64,000 bases of DNA from Streptomyces sp. ALI-76-A (GTDB lineage: Bacteria > Actinomycetota > Actinomycetes > Streptomycetales > Streptomycetaceae): the NCBI RefSeq assembly GCF_030287445.1, contig NZ_JASVWB010000002.1, positions 2,852,001 to 2,916,000 of the forward strand, given 5' to 3'. Within the stretch, counting starts at the first letter, position 1, and every line of letters begins with the position of its first letter. Positions 45,483 to 53,558 of the stretch are shown here, in pieces. The position numbers were made by a program, and so were the translations under genes. Under the pieces are notes generated by a model, which worked only from the letters and a program-made list of their open reading frames with translations, made no database searches and was not told where the DNA came from.

Positions 45483-45865
45483 TGCCGACCGCCTACGCCC
45501 GCTGCTACGACCCGACAGGCGCCCGCTACGGCATACCCACCTACCCCTGGCGCATGGCCCCGGACGGCTACGCCACCCGCCGCCAACTCCGCGCCCGCGG
45601 TCTGCGGCCCGGCGGTCAGCCGGTCGCAGCCCAGGTCATGGTCACCAACCGCAAGGCGAACACGCCCCGCGTCGCCTACCTGTACCGCGAGGACCTGGCG
45701 CTTCCCGTGCGGCCGATGACGTCGCGCAAGTGGGGCGCCCTGGCGCTGGCGATGCTCGCCCGCCGCACCTGCCCGCGCTGCCAGGTCACCTACAGCTACT
45801 GCCTGTCGACCAGGCACGGCATCTGCGGTCTGTGCATCGCCGCCGACGAACAGTGCGCCGCCTGA
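45482..45865 (+). CDS. RRQRL-motif zinc-binding protein
   Basis: A 127-aa protein whose DGYATRRQLRARGLRPGG holds the RRQRL-type motif (here RRQLR). A C-terminal zinc site follows: TCPRCQVTYSYC with GICGLCIAADEQC. Commonly found in AICEs and actinophages next to transfer genes. Start ATG shares a base with the preceding stop. Role unknown, possibly nucleic-acid binding. Confidence 0.82.
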   Translation: MPTAYARCYDPTGARYGIPTYPWRMAPDGYATRRQLRARGLRPGGQPVAAQVMVTNRKANTPRVAYLYREDLALPVRPMTSRKWGALALAMLARRTCPRCQVTYSYCLSTRHGICGLCIAADEQCAA

Positions 45866-45894
45866 GCCTCCTCGACTTCCCTGGGAGTTTCGCT

Positions 45895-46395
45895 GTGTCC
45901 AGCCGTACCCGTACCCGCACCGTGAAGACGGCCGCGGGTGTCCACACCATCCGTATCCCGCGTCAGCGCGGGCGCCGCTCCGCTCAGCCGTTCGTGGTCG
46001 TCGTGCCCGAACACCCCTCCCTGACCCGCGAGGCACTCGGCTTCGTGGGGCGCGCGTTGTGGCGCTTCCGTGGCTCGCTGGCCCCGACCGGTTTCGCTGT
46101 GCTGGCGCTGGTCGTGACCGCGCTGCTGCACGTGCTGGGCTGGTGGTCGGGCCTGGTGCTCGCCCCGCTGGCCGCGGCCCCGGCGCTGTGGTTCGTCCTC
46201 ATCCAGCGCCGGTGTCCCGCCCGCACGTCCGCGCTGGCCTGGCGCGCCGGCCTGGCCGTGCTGGCCACGCTCGCGTTCGCGTGGGCGGCGCTGGCCGCCG
46301 GCTTCGGCCCCCTCGCGGGCCCGCTGCCGCTGCTCTGGCTCCTGATCCTCATCGCGGCTCAGACCGCGTGGCTCATCGTCCGCCGCACCCACTGA
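45895..46395 (+). CDS. Small membrane protein of the transfer region
   Basis: A 166-aa protein with a basic N-terminal 60 residues, then hydrophobic segments at about 65-85 (APTGFAVLALVVTALLHVLG), 88-105, 120-135 and 142-160. GTG start with GGGAG about 7 nt upstream. It lies between the RRQRL gene and the pre-traB gene, where AICEs carry membrane proteins for plasmid spread; SpdB-like role inferred. Confidence 0.72.
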   Translation: MSSRTRTRTVKTAAGVHTIRIPRQRGRRSAQPFVVVVPEHPSLTREALGFVGRALWRFRGSLAPTGFAVLALVVTALLHVLGWWSGLVLAPLAAAPALWFVLIQRRCPARTSALAWRAGLAVLATLAFAWAALAAGFGPLAGPLPLLWLLILIAAQTAWLIVRRTH

Positions 46396-46413
46396 CCCTG
46401 AGGAGAACGTCAA

Positions 46414-47013
46414 ATGGCTAGCTACGGACGCACCAGCGCCGACGAGGTCCGCGACTTCGCGAACCGGCAGGCGAGTCAACCCTTCACCCGCCCTCGCAAC
46501 AGCGGGACCAGCAACAACGGCAAGGGAAACAAGTTCGCCAACGCGGGTGCCGCCGCGGGCGGGTTCGTCGGTGCGATGGGCGGCTCGTTCGTCCCGCCGA
46601 TCAACGTCACCGTCAACAACAACAAGAACGCCCGCGCGGGCGGGGGCCGCTCCCACGCCCAGTCCCTGCTCCCCGCACCTGAGTTCACCTCGCCGGCGCA
46701 GGTCCGCAACTACTGCAACACCCTGCGCGCGGCCGGCGTGACGCTGTCCATCGAGGTGGCCATGGGCGCCGAGATCCTCAAGGGCGTACTGGCCGCGGTC
46801 CCGGACCCCGAGGGCCGCGCGTTCGGCTCCCGGATCCGCGCCGCGAAGGTGGCCCGCAAGATGCAAAAGGCCGCCGACGAGCTGCGGGCCGCGGCGAAGA
46901 ACGCCGCCGCCTGCTACGCGACCTTCCAGCAGGAATACGAGGAAGAGATCAACCGCGTCCGCCACCGCGCCCGCAAGCCTCAGCAGCCGGTCATCGACTG
47001 GGCCCAGCAGTAA
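46414..47013 (+). CDS. Hydrophilic transfer-region protein, TraA-like in position
   Basis: A 199-aa protein directly before traB. The N-terminal 80 residues are Asn/Gly-rich and probably disordered with one hydrophobic stretch (AGAAAGGFVGAMGGSF). The C-terminal part is a long helix: VRNYCNTLRAAGVTLSIEVA and KVARKMQKAADELRAAAKNA. AGGAG precedes the ATG. Small proteins in this place in other AICEs are called TraA; no sequence motif proves it here. Confidence 0.68.
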   Translation: MASYGRTSADEVRDFANRQASQPFTRPRNSGTSNNGKGNKFANAGAAAGGFVGAMGGSFVPPINVTVNNNKNARAGGGRSHAQSLLPAPEFTSPAQVRNYCNTLRAAGVTLSIEVAMGAEILKGVLAAVPDPEGRAFGSRIRAAKVARKMQKAADELRAAAKNAAACYATFQQEYEEEINRVRHRARKPQQPVIDWAQQ

Positions 47014-47025
47014 GGAGGGACGACC

Positions 47026-49080
47026 ATGGCGCACAAGTGGACCGACCAGGACGGCCGGACCTACCCCCTCACCCTCCCCGCCGACACCGACGCAGGCACG
47101 GGCGGCAGTGTCCGGGCGTACCTGCTGCACCGGGCCAAGCCGCATCTTCCCCCGTGGCTGGGCTGGGCCGGTACCGGCCTGACCGGCGCGGTGGGGCACT
47201 GGCGGTGGGGCGACAGCGCCGCCGCCGGCGTCGGCCTCACCCTCGCCTCGGTCGCCCTGACCGGCGCCACCTGGTGGGCCGGCAAGGCCACCAGCCAGCA
47301 GCGCCGCCTGCACTCCGCCGTCACCGTCGCCGCCGGGTCCGCCTGGCTGACCGCCGCCTGCCTCGCGGGCCCGACGGCAGGTCCGATCGATGATCTGTTC
47401 CTGATGGGCGGGCCGGCGCTGGCCCTGTCGTGGAACGTGCGCATGGTCCTGCGCCACAACACCGAGGCCACCGGGCAGGGCGGCGACAAGGGCCTGATGG
47501 ACAAGATCGGGCTGGCGCGGGCGCAGATCGGGGCGGCGAAGGTGGAACCCAACCGGGTCACCGCCCCCGTCGCGTTGGCCGCGGGTGAGCAGACCAACGA
47601 CGACATGGCCAAGGCACTGGGCAACATCGCCTCAGCCCTGGACCTGCCGAAGAGCGCCGTGCGCTACACCCCCGACCCCGACTCCAACCGCCGCGGGGAC
47701 CTGGTCATCGTCCCCGAAGACATGCTGGCCGACGTCGTCGAGTGGGAGGGCCCCTCCAACCTGGGAGGCTCGATCGCGGATCCGCTGGTCATCGGCCGCT
47801 ACGACGACGGCTCCCTGCTCGTGATGTGGCTGCCCGGTGACCCGGAAGCGGGCCGCAACTCCACTCACGGCCTGGTCGCGGGCGGCACCGGTTCCGGCAA
47901 GGGCGATGCCGCCCTGAACCTGCTCACGGAGATCCTCTCCCGCCGGGACGTCATCGTGTGGTTCTCCGACCCGAAAGCGTTCCAGGACTTCGCCCCCCTG
48001 CGGCCCGGCCTGGACTGGGCCGTGGAGGGCGGATCCGGCACTGAGGTGATGGTGGCCGCTGTCGAGGCCGTCATCCCCGCCCGCACCCGCTGGCTGGGCG
48101 CCCACGGCTACCGCCAGTGGATCCCCGCGGCAGCCGAGACGCAGAACGACCCGGCACACTCCTGCCGCACGGACGGCAGCGCCTGCGGGTGCGCGGGCAT
48201 GCCGTTCCTGGTCACCTGGTTCGAGGAAGCCGCCAACACCCTGCGCGCGCTGGGAGACGACGCGTTCACCGGCATCGCGCAGGAAGCCCGCGCCGCCGGT
48301 ATCTCCCTGATCGTGTCGTTGCAGCGGCCGTCCTACGACCAGATGTCCACCAGCACCCGCGCTTCGCTGCCCTCCGTGATCGCGCTCGGTTGCGACCCGC
48401 GCGACGAGGGATTCGCCCTGCCGGACGAGGTCCTGGCCCAGGGCGCCCACCCGGGCGCGTGGGGCAACCGGCGGCCCGGCTACTGCTACGTCGTCTCTCC
48501 GGGCATCCCCGAGGACCGTTACGCCTCCCCGGGACGCACCTGGCGCTTCACCACCCGCGCGGTGCCGGTCATGGAACTGCTGGCCACCTGGGCACAGCGC
48601 AACGGCGCCACCGCCGACCCCATCACCGCCCGCGCGGCATCCAGCGTGGCCGGCAACGCCTACACCGGCCGTCCCGCCGACGACGGCGCCCTGCAGCCGA
48701 CGGCGTTGCGGGCCGTCCAGGAGGAGGATGACATGGACGACATCGGCCCGCGCGTGGACCCCGAGGACCAGCACATCGACCCCGAGGCCGAACTCCCCGA
48801 GCCGGAGCAGGGCGACGATGTCCCGCTCTTCGGGCAGGAGACGGGCCGCAAGCCCTCCCCGGAAGAGGCACGGGAGCTGTTCGCCCGGGCGCTGGAGGAG
48901 TTCGAGGACGCCGGCCAGATGGTCGTCGGCCCGAAGGACTTCATGGACTGGTGCGACCGGCACAACCTCTCCCGCCCGTGGGTGTCCGCCCGGCTCAAGG
49001 AAGCCGCCCTGGACGGGCGGCTGGAGCCGACGAACACCACCGGCCGGTGGCGCATCGTCCCCGCCCTGACAGCCGCCTGA
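47026..49080 (+). CDS. traB: TraB-type FtsK/SpoIIIE DNA translocase
   Basis: A 684-aa conjugative motor. Hydrophobic segments at about 45-75 and 85-135 anchor it. The motor has Walker A GGTGSGKGD at about residues 285-293, and Walker B FLVTWFEEA near 393, followed by IVSLQRPSYDQMSTSTRASL. The last 70 residues (DFMDWCDRHNLSRPWVSARL, then TGRWRIV) form a winged helix like the DNA-recognition domain of TraB. In Streptomyces TraB alone moves double-stranded DNA between mycelia by reading 8-bp repeats. An octamer array follows directly at 49078. GGAGGG precedes the ATG. Confidence 0.93.
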   Translation: MAHKWTDQDGRTYPLTLPADTDAGTGGSVRAYLLHRAKPHLPPWLGWAGTGLTGAVGHWRWGDSAAAGVGLTLASVALTGATWWAGKATSQQRRLHSAVTVAAGSAWLTAACLAGPTAGPIDDLFLMGGPALALSWNVRMVLRHNTEATGQGGDKGLMDKIGLARAQIGAAKVEPNRVTAPVALAAGEQTNDDMAKALGNIASALDLPKSAVRYTPDPDSNRRGDLVIVPEDMLADVVEWEGPSNLGGSIADPLVIGRYDDGSLLVMWLPGDPEAGRNSTHGLVAGGTGSGKGDAALNLLTEILSRRDVIVWFSDPKAFQDFAPLRPGLDWAVEGGSGTEVMVAAVEAVIPARTRWLGAHGYRQWIPAAAETQNDPAHSCRTDGSACGCAGMPFLVTWFEEAANTLRALGDDAFTGIAQEARAAGISLIVSLQRPSYDQMSTSTRASLPSVIALGCDPRDEGFALPDEVLAQGAHPGAWGNRRPGYCYVVSPGIPEDRYASPGRTWRFTTRAVPVMELLATWAQRNGATADPITARAASSVAGNAYTGRPADDGALQPTALRAVQEEDDMDDIGPRVDPEDQHIDPEAELPEPEQGDDVPLFGQETGRKPSPEEARELFARALEEFEDAGQMVVGPKDFMDWCDRHNLSRPWVSARLKEAALDGRLEPTNTTGRWRIVPALTAA

Positions 49081-49188
49081 CGCCTGACACCGTCACGGTC
49101 GCCTGACACCCAAAACCCTAGGCAAAACCGGTGTCACAAACGCATGACGCCCCCGGCGTGACACCCCTGACACCCCTGCCTGACACCC
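49078..49188. repeat. TGACACCC octamer array after traB, candidate clt
   Basis: Exact TGACACCC at 49104, 49159, 49168 and 49181; variants TGACGCCT at 49078, TGACACCG at 49085, TGACGCCC at 49145; and an inverted GGTGTCA at 49130. Its position next to traB and its 8-bp unit match the clt/TRS sites that TraB proteins recognise in Streptomyces plasmids. Assignment is inferred. Confidence 0.6.
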
Positions 49189-49194
49189 ACACGC

Positions 49195-49227
49195 GCGGGC
49201 CCGCGCCACACCCTGGCGCGGGCCCGC
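49195..49227 (+). terminator. Terminator after traB
   Basis: GCGGGCCCGCGCCA and TGGCGCGGGCCCGC form a 14-bp perfect stem with loop CACCC, between the octamer array and the SpdB-like gene. Confidence 0.85.
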
Positions 49228-49249
49228 GGCCCACCCGGAAGGATCACCC

Positions 49250-49696
49250 GTGGCCCGCACCGAACAGCCCGCGGACATCGAACTCCACCACCCCATCCCG
49301 ATCACCACCCACCCGCACACACACGCACCCGTACTCGTGCAGCCGGGGACCGCGAGCGCCGTGCAGTCCATCGTGCTGCCGGACGGCCGTGTCGTCACCG
49401 GCTACGCCATCAACCCCGCCCAGCCCGAACCCCTCACCGCCAAGCCGCCCGTCTCCCGCACGGCGGTCAACGTCGCCCTCGGAGGCGTCGGGTTCCTCGC
49501 CGTGTGCGGCGGCCTGCTGCTGCTCACCTCGTTCATCGCCGCCCTGACTGCGTTCATCACCCAACTGATCACCCTGGCCGCAGTCATCTTCGGCGGCTGG
49601 ATCGCCGTGCAGATCTTCAGCACTGGTGGCCGTCAGGGCGGCACCACCTTCAACATCCGCAAGGCCGTGATCAAACGCAACCACTTCCACGGCTAG
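49250..49696 (+). CDS. SpdB-like membrane protein
   Basis: A 148-aa protein with a His/Pro-rich N-terminus, two adjacent hydrophobic segments (VALGGVGFLAVCGGLLLLTS, then LITLAAVIFGGWIAVQIF) and a basic tail (FNIRKAVIKRNHFHG). GTG start with GGAAGGA 6 nt upstream. Its place after traB and its topology fit the Spd proteins that help spread transferred elements through septated mycelium. Confidence 0.72.
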   Translation: MARTEQPADIELHHPIPITTHPHTHAPVLVQPGTASAVQSIVLPDGRVVTGYAINPAQPEPLTAKPPVSRTAVNVALGGVGFLAVCGGLLLLTSFIAALTAFITQLITLAAVIFGGWIAVQIFSTGGRQGGTTFNIRKAVIKRNHFHG

Positions 49697-49786
49697 CTAC
49701 GCCAAGGGCGGCCCCCGTCTCACGCCAATGAATCCGGGGCCGCCCTTGAACACCCAGCACCTTCAACAGGACTGGAGACACTCAGC

Positions 49787-50479
49787 ATGACGCAACCCAA
49801 CGACATTCGGCGAGTGCGCGGCCTACGGCCAAAGCTGCTGGACCTGTACTGCAAGCAGGGCGGCGCCGCCAAGGGCTACACCGATGCCGGGTTCGACGTG
49901 ACCGGCGTCGACAAAGACCCGCAGCCCCGCTACCCGTACCGGTTCGTTCAGGCGGACGCCATCGCGTTCGTCCTTGAGTACGGGGCGGAGTTCGGCTTCA
50001 TCCACGCGTCCCCGCCCTGCCAGTTCGACAGCGACTGCAAGCGGATCCGGGGCAACGACCACCCCGACCTGATCGACCCGACCCGCGACGCCCTGGAGAC
50101 CACCGGGCGCCCGTGGGTGATGGAAAACGTCGGCGGCGCTGTCCGGAAGCTGAACGCTCCCGTGATGCTGTGCGGGCAGATGTTCGCCCTGGCCAACTAC
50201 CGCCACCGGTTCTTTGAGGCCGGCGGCGGCTTCATCCTAGACCAGCCGGACCACCCGCCGCACCTGGTCCCCCAGGCCAAGATGGGCCGCCCCGTCCCGC
50301 CCGGCCATTACGGCCAGTTCGTCGGCAACTTCTCCGGCGTCCAGGCGGCCCGCGACCTTCTCGGGGTGCCGTGGATGAACCGCGACGGCATCCGCGAGTG
50401 CATCCCGCCCGCCTACGCCCGCCACATCGGACGGGCCGCCCTCGGCCACCTGCGCCCGGAGCTGGAGGTGGCGGCGTGA
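49787..50479 (+). CDS. Orphan cytosine-C5 DNA methyltransferase-like protein
   Basis: A 230-aa protein. Motif I region LLDLYCKQGGAAKGYTDAG and VTGVDKDPQ bind AdoMet; HASPPCQF near residue 75 is motif IV with the catalytic Cys of C5 methyltransferases; WVMENVGGA is motif VI. It is much shorter than restriction-modification enzymes (usually over 300 aa) and lacks an obvious target-recognition domain and a partner nuclease. Similar short forms occur in actinophages. It may protect the element from host restriction; activity not certain. Confidence 0.8.
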   Translation: MTQPNDIRRVRGLRPKLLDLYCKQGGAAKGYTDAGFDVTGVDKDPQPRYPYRFVQADAIAFVLEYGAEFGFIHASPPCQFDSDCKRIRGNDHPDLIDPTRDALETTGRPWVMENVGGAVRKLNAPVMLCGQMFALANYRHRFFEAGGGFILDQPDHPPHLVPQAKMGRPVPPGHYGQFVGNFSGVQAARDLLGVPWMNRDGIRECIPPAYARHIGRAALGHLRPELEVAA

Positions 50480-51309
50480 ACGAGCACCTGCACACCGCCC
50501 TGCGTCTCGCCTCCGACAACGTGCCCGTGCTGCCGCTGCGGAAGGGCAAGGTGCCTTTCGGGAACTGCCCGGCTTGTGCGCAGAACGCGTGCGGTGGTCG
50601 GCCGAACATGAAGACCCCCGGGCCCTGCGGCTGCCTGGCTCCCTGCCACGGCTGGGCCGCCGCCACCACCGACCCCGGCGTCCTGCGCTCCCGAGCATGG
50701 GCGCGGGCATGGCGCGACGCGGCAGCGGTGGCCTACCACCCCGGCGGCGCCGGCCTCACCATCGTCGACCTCGACAACGTGGAAGCCATCGCGTGGGCCC
50801 GAGGGAGCCTGCCCGCCACCCGAACCGTGCGGACGACGCGCGGTGAGCACTGGATCTACCAGGGCGTCATGCAGTCCGCCAACGCCGTACGGCCCGGCGT
50901 GGACATCAAGTCGACCATGTCCTACGTCCGCTGCCTTGGCCCCGGCACCGGCACCATGACCGCCCTGCCGGACGCCGTTCGCGCGCTGGTCGTGAAGGAA
51001 CCGCCCACCGTCCGGCCGGCGCCCCGTTCCATCTCCGTGCCCGCCCGGTCCGGCGGCTGCCCCCACCGCACGCCCGCCTTTCTGGAACGGGGCATCGCCA
51101 TGGCGGAGCAGCGCATCACGGAAGCCCGCAGCGCGGTGCACGTGGCCGTGTACCGGACGTTCCTCGCCGTGCTGTCGACCCACGGCCGGTGCGGCTGCCT
51201 CACCGACACCCACATCACACGCCTGTTCACCGCCGCGCAGACCAAGGGGGAGACCCTGCGGCACTGCACCGAGGCGTGGGCCAACGCCCGCACCACGTTG
51301 GGACTGTGA
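50476..51309 (+). CDS. Bifunctional DNA primase/polymerase (Prim-Pol)
   Basis: A 277-aa replication protein. The N-terminal Prim-Pol region has PVLPLRKGKVPFGNCPACAQ, a Cys/His-rich insertion (C-G-C-L-APCHGW), and the metal-binding IVDLDN near residue 96, followed by RTTRGEHWIYQG. The C-terminal third is helical (HVAVYRTFLAVLSTHG). GTG start overlaps the methyltransferase stop. It probably forms the replication initiator with the ATPase at 51312, i.e. the Prim-Pol type of AICE replication. Confidence 0.85.
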   Translation: MNEHLHTALRLASDNVPVLPLRKGKVPFGNCPACAQNACGGRPNMKTPGPCGCLAPCHGWAAATTDPGVLRSRAWARAWRDAAAVAYHPGGAGLTIVDLDNVEAIAWARGSLPATRTVRTTRGEHWIYQGVMQSANAVRPGVDIKSTMSYVRCLGPGTGTMTALPDAVRALVVKEPPTVRPAPRSISVPARSGGCPHRTPAFLERGIAMAEQRITEARSAVHVAVYRTFLAVLSTHGRCGCLTDTHITRLFTAAQTKGETLRHCTEAWANARTTLGL

Positions 51310-51311
51310 CC

Positions 51312-52790
51312 ATGTCCGACGACGAGAAGAACCCTGCACGCCAGGTCATCACCGACTACGCACAAAGCCACTTCCGGTACTTCCGCACCGCAGACGGCAC
51401 CGTGTACGCGCAGAAGAACGGCCACCCCGTGGCCCGCCCGATCCGCTCCCAGGGCACCACAGGAAGTCACCGGCAGGAACTCATGGTCGGCCTCTTCCGC
51501 GACGGCGTGGGCGTCTTCAACGGCACCGCCATGAAAGAGGCCCTGGACCTGATCGAAGCCCTCGCACTGACCGAGGACGTGCAGCCCGTGCACATCCGCG
51601 TCGCCCCCGGATTCGACGGAGCGACGTGGCTGGACCTGGGCCGCAACGACGGGCAATCCGTGCGTATCCACCCCACCGGCTGGGACATCCTCACCCCGGA
51701 CCCGCGTGAGGTGTGCTGGCGCCGCACCCAGCTCACCGGGGAACTGCCCCTCCCGACCAAGGACACCAACGGCAAGGGCATCGACCTGCTGATGCGGCTG
51801 TGCAACTTCGCCAACGCCGAGACCGAGTGCCTGGCCATCGCCTGGCTCATCGGCTGCCTGGCTCCCTCCGTACCCGTCCCCGCCCCGTTCCTCACCGGAC
51901 CGCAGGGCGCGGGCAAGTCCACCGGCGGACGGATGCTCGTACGGATCATCGAGGGCATGACCGGGGACCTGCGCCGGGCACCGAAGGATGAGGAAAACCT
52001 GATCGCAGCGGTAGCGGCCGGTTGGGTCACGGCGCTGGACAACCTCTCTCACATGACCCCGGACCTGTCCGACGCGATGTGCTGCATCGTCACCGGAGCC
52101 GAGAACGTCAAACGCGCCCTGTTCACCGACGGGGACGTCTTCCGCGTCGGCTACCGCCGCCCACTGCTCCTGACCGGCATCGACGTGGGAGTCATCCGCC
52201 CCGACCTCGCCGAACGCCTCCTGCCCCTGCGCCTGGAACGCCCCCGCGTCCGGCGCACCGAGGCCGAACTGTGGTCGGACTTCGCCCAGGTCCTGCCTGT
52301 CATCCTCGGCTCGCTCCTGGACCTCACCGTGCAAGTGCGGGCGGCTGAGGCGGACATCCCCACCGACCTGCGCATGGCCGACTTCGCCCACCTGTGCGCA
52401 CAGCTCGACGCGGCCACCGGTCTGGGAGCGCTCACCGCCTACCGTGCCAGCCTGGACGACCTCAATGACGACGTCATCGAGGGCGACCTGTTGGCACAGA
52501 CCGTGCTCAAGCACGCCGCCGGCATCGACCCGGACACCGAGCAGCGGATGACATCGGCCGAGTGGCTGCACTGCCTCACCGGCCTCTACAGCGGCGAGGA
52601 CTTCCGTCCCCTGCCCAAAGGGTGGCCGACCACCGGCAAGGTGCTCTCAGACCGCCTCAAGCGCCTACAGCCCACCCTCGCCGCCCGAGGCGTCCTCATC
52701 GACTGGGGACGCAACAACACAGCCCGCTACATCGAAATGGCCCGCCCGTCCGCCGCACCACCCCCGCACGCGCAGGAAGCCGCGTTCTGA
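51312..52790 (+). CDS. Replication-associated P-loop ATPase/helicase-like protein
   Basis: A 492-aa protein. PFLTGPQGAGKSTGGRML holds the Walker A loop at about residues 196-204, followed by AAVAAGWVTALDNLSHM (Walker B-like) and YRRPLLLTGIDVGV, a pattern of phage and plasmid helicase/primase ATPases. The N-terminal 170 residues (QVITDYAQSHFRYFRTADGT) are family-specific. The start lies 2 bp after the Prim-Pol stop, so they are co-translated. It likely unwinds DNA for the Prim-Pol during replication of the excised circle. Confidence 0.82.
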   Translation: MSDDEKNPARQVITDYAQSHFRYFRTADGTVYAQKNGHPVARPIRSQGTTGSHRQELMVGLFRDGVGVFNGTAMKEALDLIEALALTEDVQPVHIRVAPGFDGATWLDLGRNDGQSVRIHPTGWDILTPDPREVCWRRTQLTGELPLPTKDTNGKGIDLLMRLCNFANAETECLAIAWLIGCLAPSVPVPAPFLTGPQGAGKSTGGRMLVRIIEGMTGDLRRAPKDEENLIAAVAAGWVTALDNLSHMTPDLSDAMCCIVTGAENVKRALFTDGDVFRVGYRRPLLLTGIDVGVIRPDLAERLLPLRLERPRVRRTEAELWSDFAQVLPVILGSLLDLTVQVRAAEADIPTDLRMADFAHLCAQLDAATGLGALTAYRASLDDLNDDVIEGDLLAQTVLKHAAGIDPDTEQRMTSAEWLHCLTGLYSGEDFRPLPKGWPTTGKVLSDRLKRLQPTLAARGVLIDWGRNNTARYIEMARPSAAPPPHAQEAAF

Positions 52791-52819
52791 CCGGCTAGCC
52801 CCGGGCTACCGCCCGCACA

Positions 52820-52856
52820 AGCAAGAGGAGCACCCAGCCCGCGTGCTCCTCTTGCT
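52820..52856 (+). terminator. Terminator after the replication genes
   Basis: AGCAAGAGGAGCAC and GTGCTCCTCTTGCT form a 14-bp perfect stem with a 9-nt loop, 30 bp after the ATPase stop. Confidence 0.87.
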
Positions 52857-52972
52857 GTTCGGCGGCGGCGCCGCCCTGCCCAGGTCGTGCCGCGAAGCGG
52901 CTCCTTCTTCACGCCCTGAGCCGCACACCACAACAGACACCACCCCCTCCTTTGTCCGAAGTAGAGAGACGC

Positions 52973-53181
52973 TGCGTCACCTGCGTCACCCACGCACCCC
53001 AAACGGCCCGCGACCTGCCGAAAGAGCGGTGACGCAGACGGCCCCCCGCTGCGTCACCCCGCGTCACCTGCGTCACCCCGTGACGCAGGTCTGCGTCACC
53101 CGTGACACAACCTCTGACCCCTGCGTCACCCAAAAGCCGCAGGTCAGCGCCATAAGTGACGCACATGACGCAGGTGACGCA
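52973..53181. repeat. TGCGTCAC iteron array, candidate replication origin
   Basis: Ten exact copies of TGCGTCAC or its complement GTGACGCA in 209 bp. Six are forward (52973, 52982, 53050, 53069, 53092, 53122) and four reverse (53029, 53080, 53156, 53174); near-copies lie at 53061, 53102 and 53165. It lies between the replication genes and xis, in DNA without a convincing gene. Binding by the initiator at an origin is the most likely role; use as TraB or Xis sites cannot be excluded. Confidence 0.7.
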
Positions 53182-53238
53182 GAAATCCGCACCTCGGACA
53201 CACGCGGACTCCCGACACATCACGCACGGAGGCGCCTC

Positions 53239-53481
53239 ATCGATACCGCACTTGATCGGCCGGACCCCCGCGCCATCCTCCGTAGCGGTCTCCCCGACCG
53301 CTACCTCACCCCCGACGACATCGCCGAGATCTTCGAGGTGCCCAAGGAAACGGTCTACCAGTGGCGCAAGAAACGGACCGGCCCGCCCGGATTCCGCATC
53401 GGCAAGTACGTCCGCTACGACCCCGCCGATGTGAGCGCCTACATCACTCAGCGCAAGGCCGAGGACGCCGCCGCTGCGTGA
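53239..53481 (+). CDS. xis: Excisionase-type helix-turn-helix protein (Xis)
   Basis: A MerR/excisionase-like winged helix: DRYLTPDDIAEIFEVPKETV, then YQWRKKRTGPPGFRIGKYVR and YDPADVSAYI. It lies just before int, as in most AICEs, and would bind arm sites to steer Int toward excision. The start is a problem: no ATG, GTG or TTG is in frame close by. GGAGG at 53228 stands 6 nt before an in-frame ATC at 53239, used here; the nearest normal start is a GTG at 53029 inside the iterons. Confidence 0.75.
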   Translation: MDTALDRPDPRAILRSGLPDRYLTPDDIAEIFEVPKETVYQWRKKRTGPPGFRIGKYVRYDPADVSAYITQRKAEDAAAA

Positions 53482-53497
53482 ACCAATAAATCACCCA

Positions 53498-53535
53498 CAG
53501 AGCAGGGAGAGCCGTTCGCGGTTCTCCCTGCTCTG
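53498..53535 (+). terminator. Hairpin between xis and int
   Basis: CAGAGCAGGGAGA and TCTCCCTGCTCTG form a 13-bp stem with a 12-nt loop, 17 bp after xis. It can uncouple or attenuate int expression. Confidence 0.82.
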
Positions 53536-53558
53536 TGTCGAGAGAGGACTACTGCCAG

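Noticed and set aside
52973..53181. CRISPR array
   Set aside because: The repeats are only 8 bp, irregularly spaced and in both orientations, and no cas gene is present; iterons explain them better.
53156..53434. 92-codon ORF starting MTHMTQVTQK as xis
   Set aside because: It runs in another frame over the Xis domain and is a Ser/Thr/Pro-rich string; its tidy ATG comes from the iteron words.
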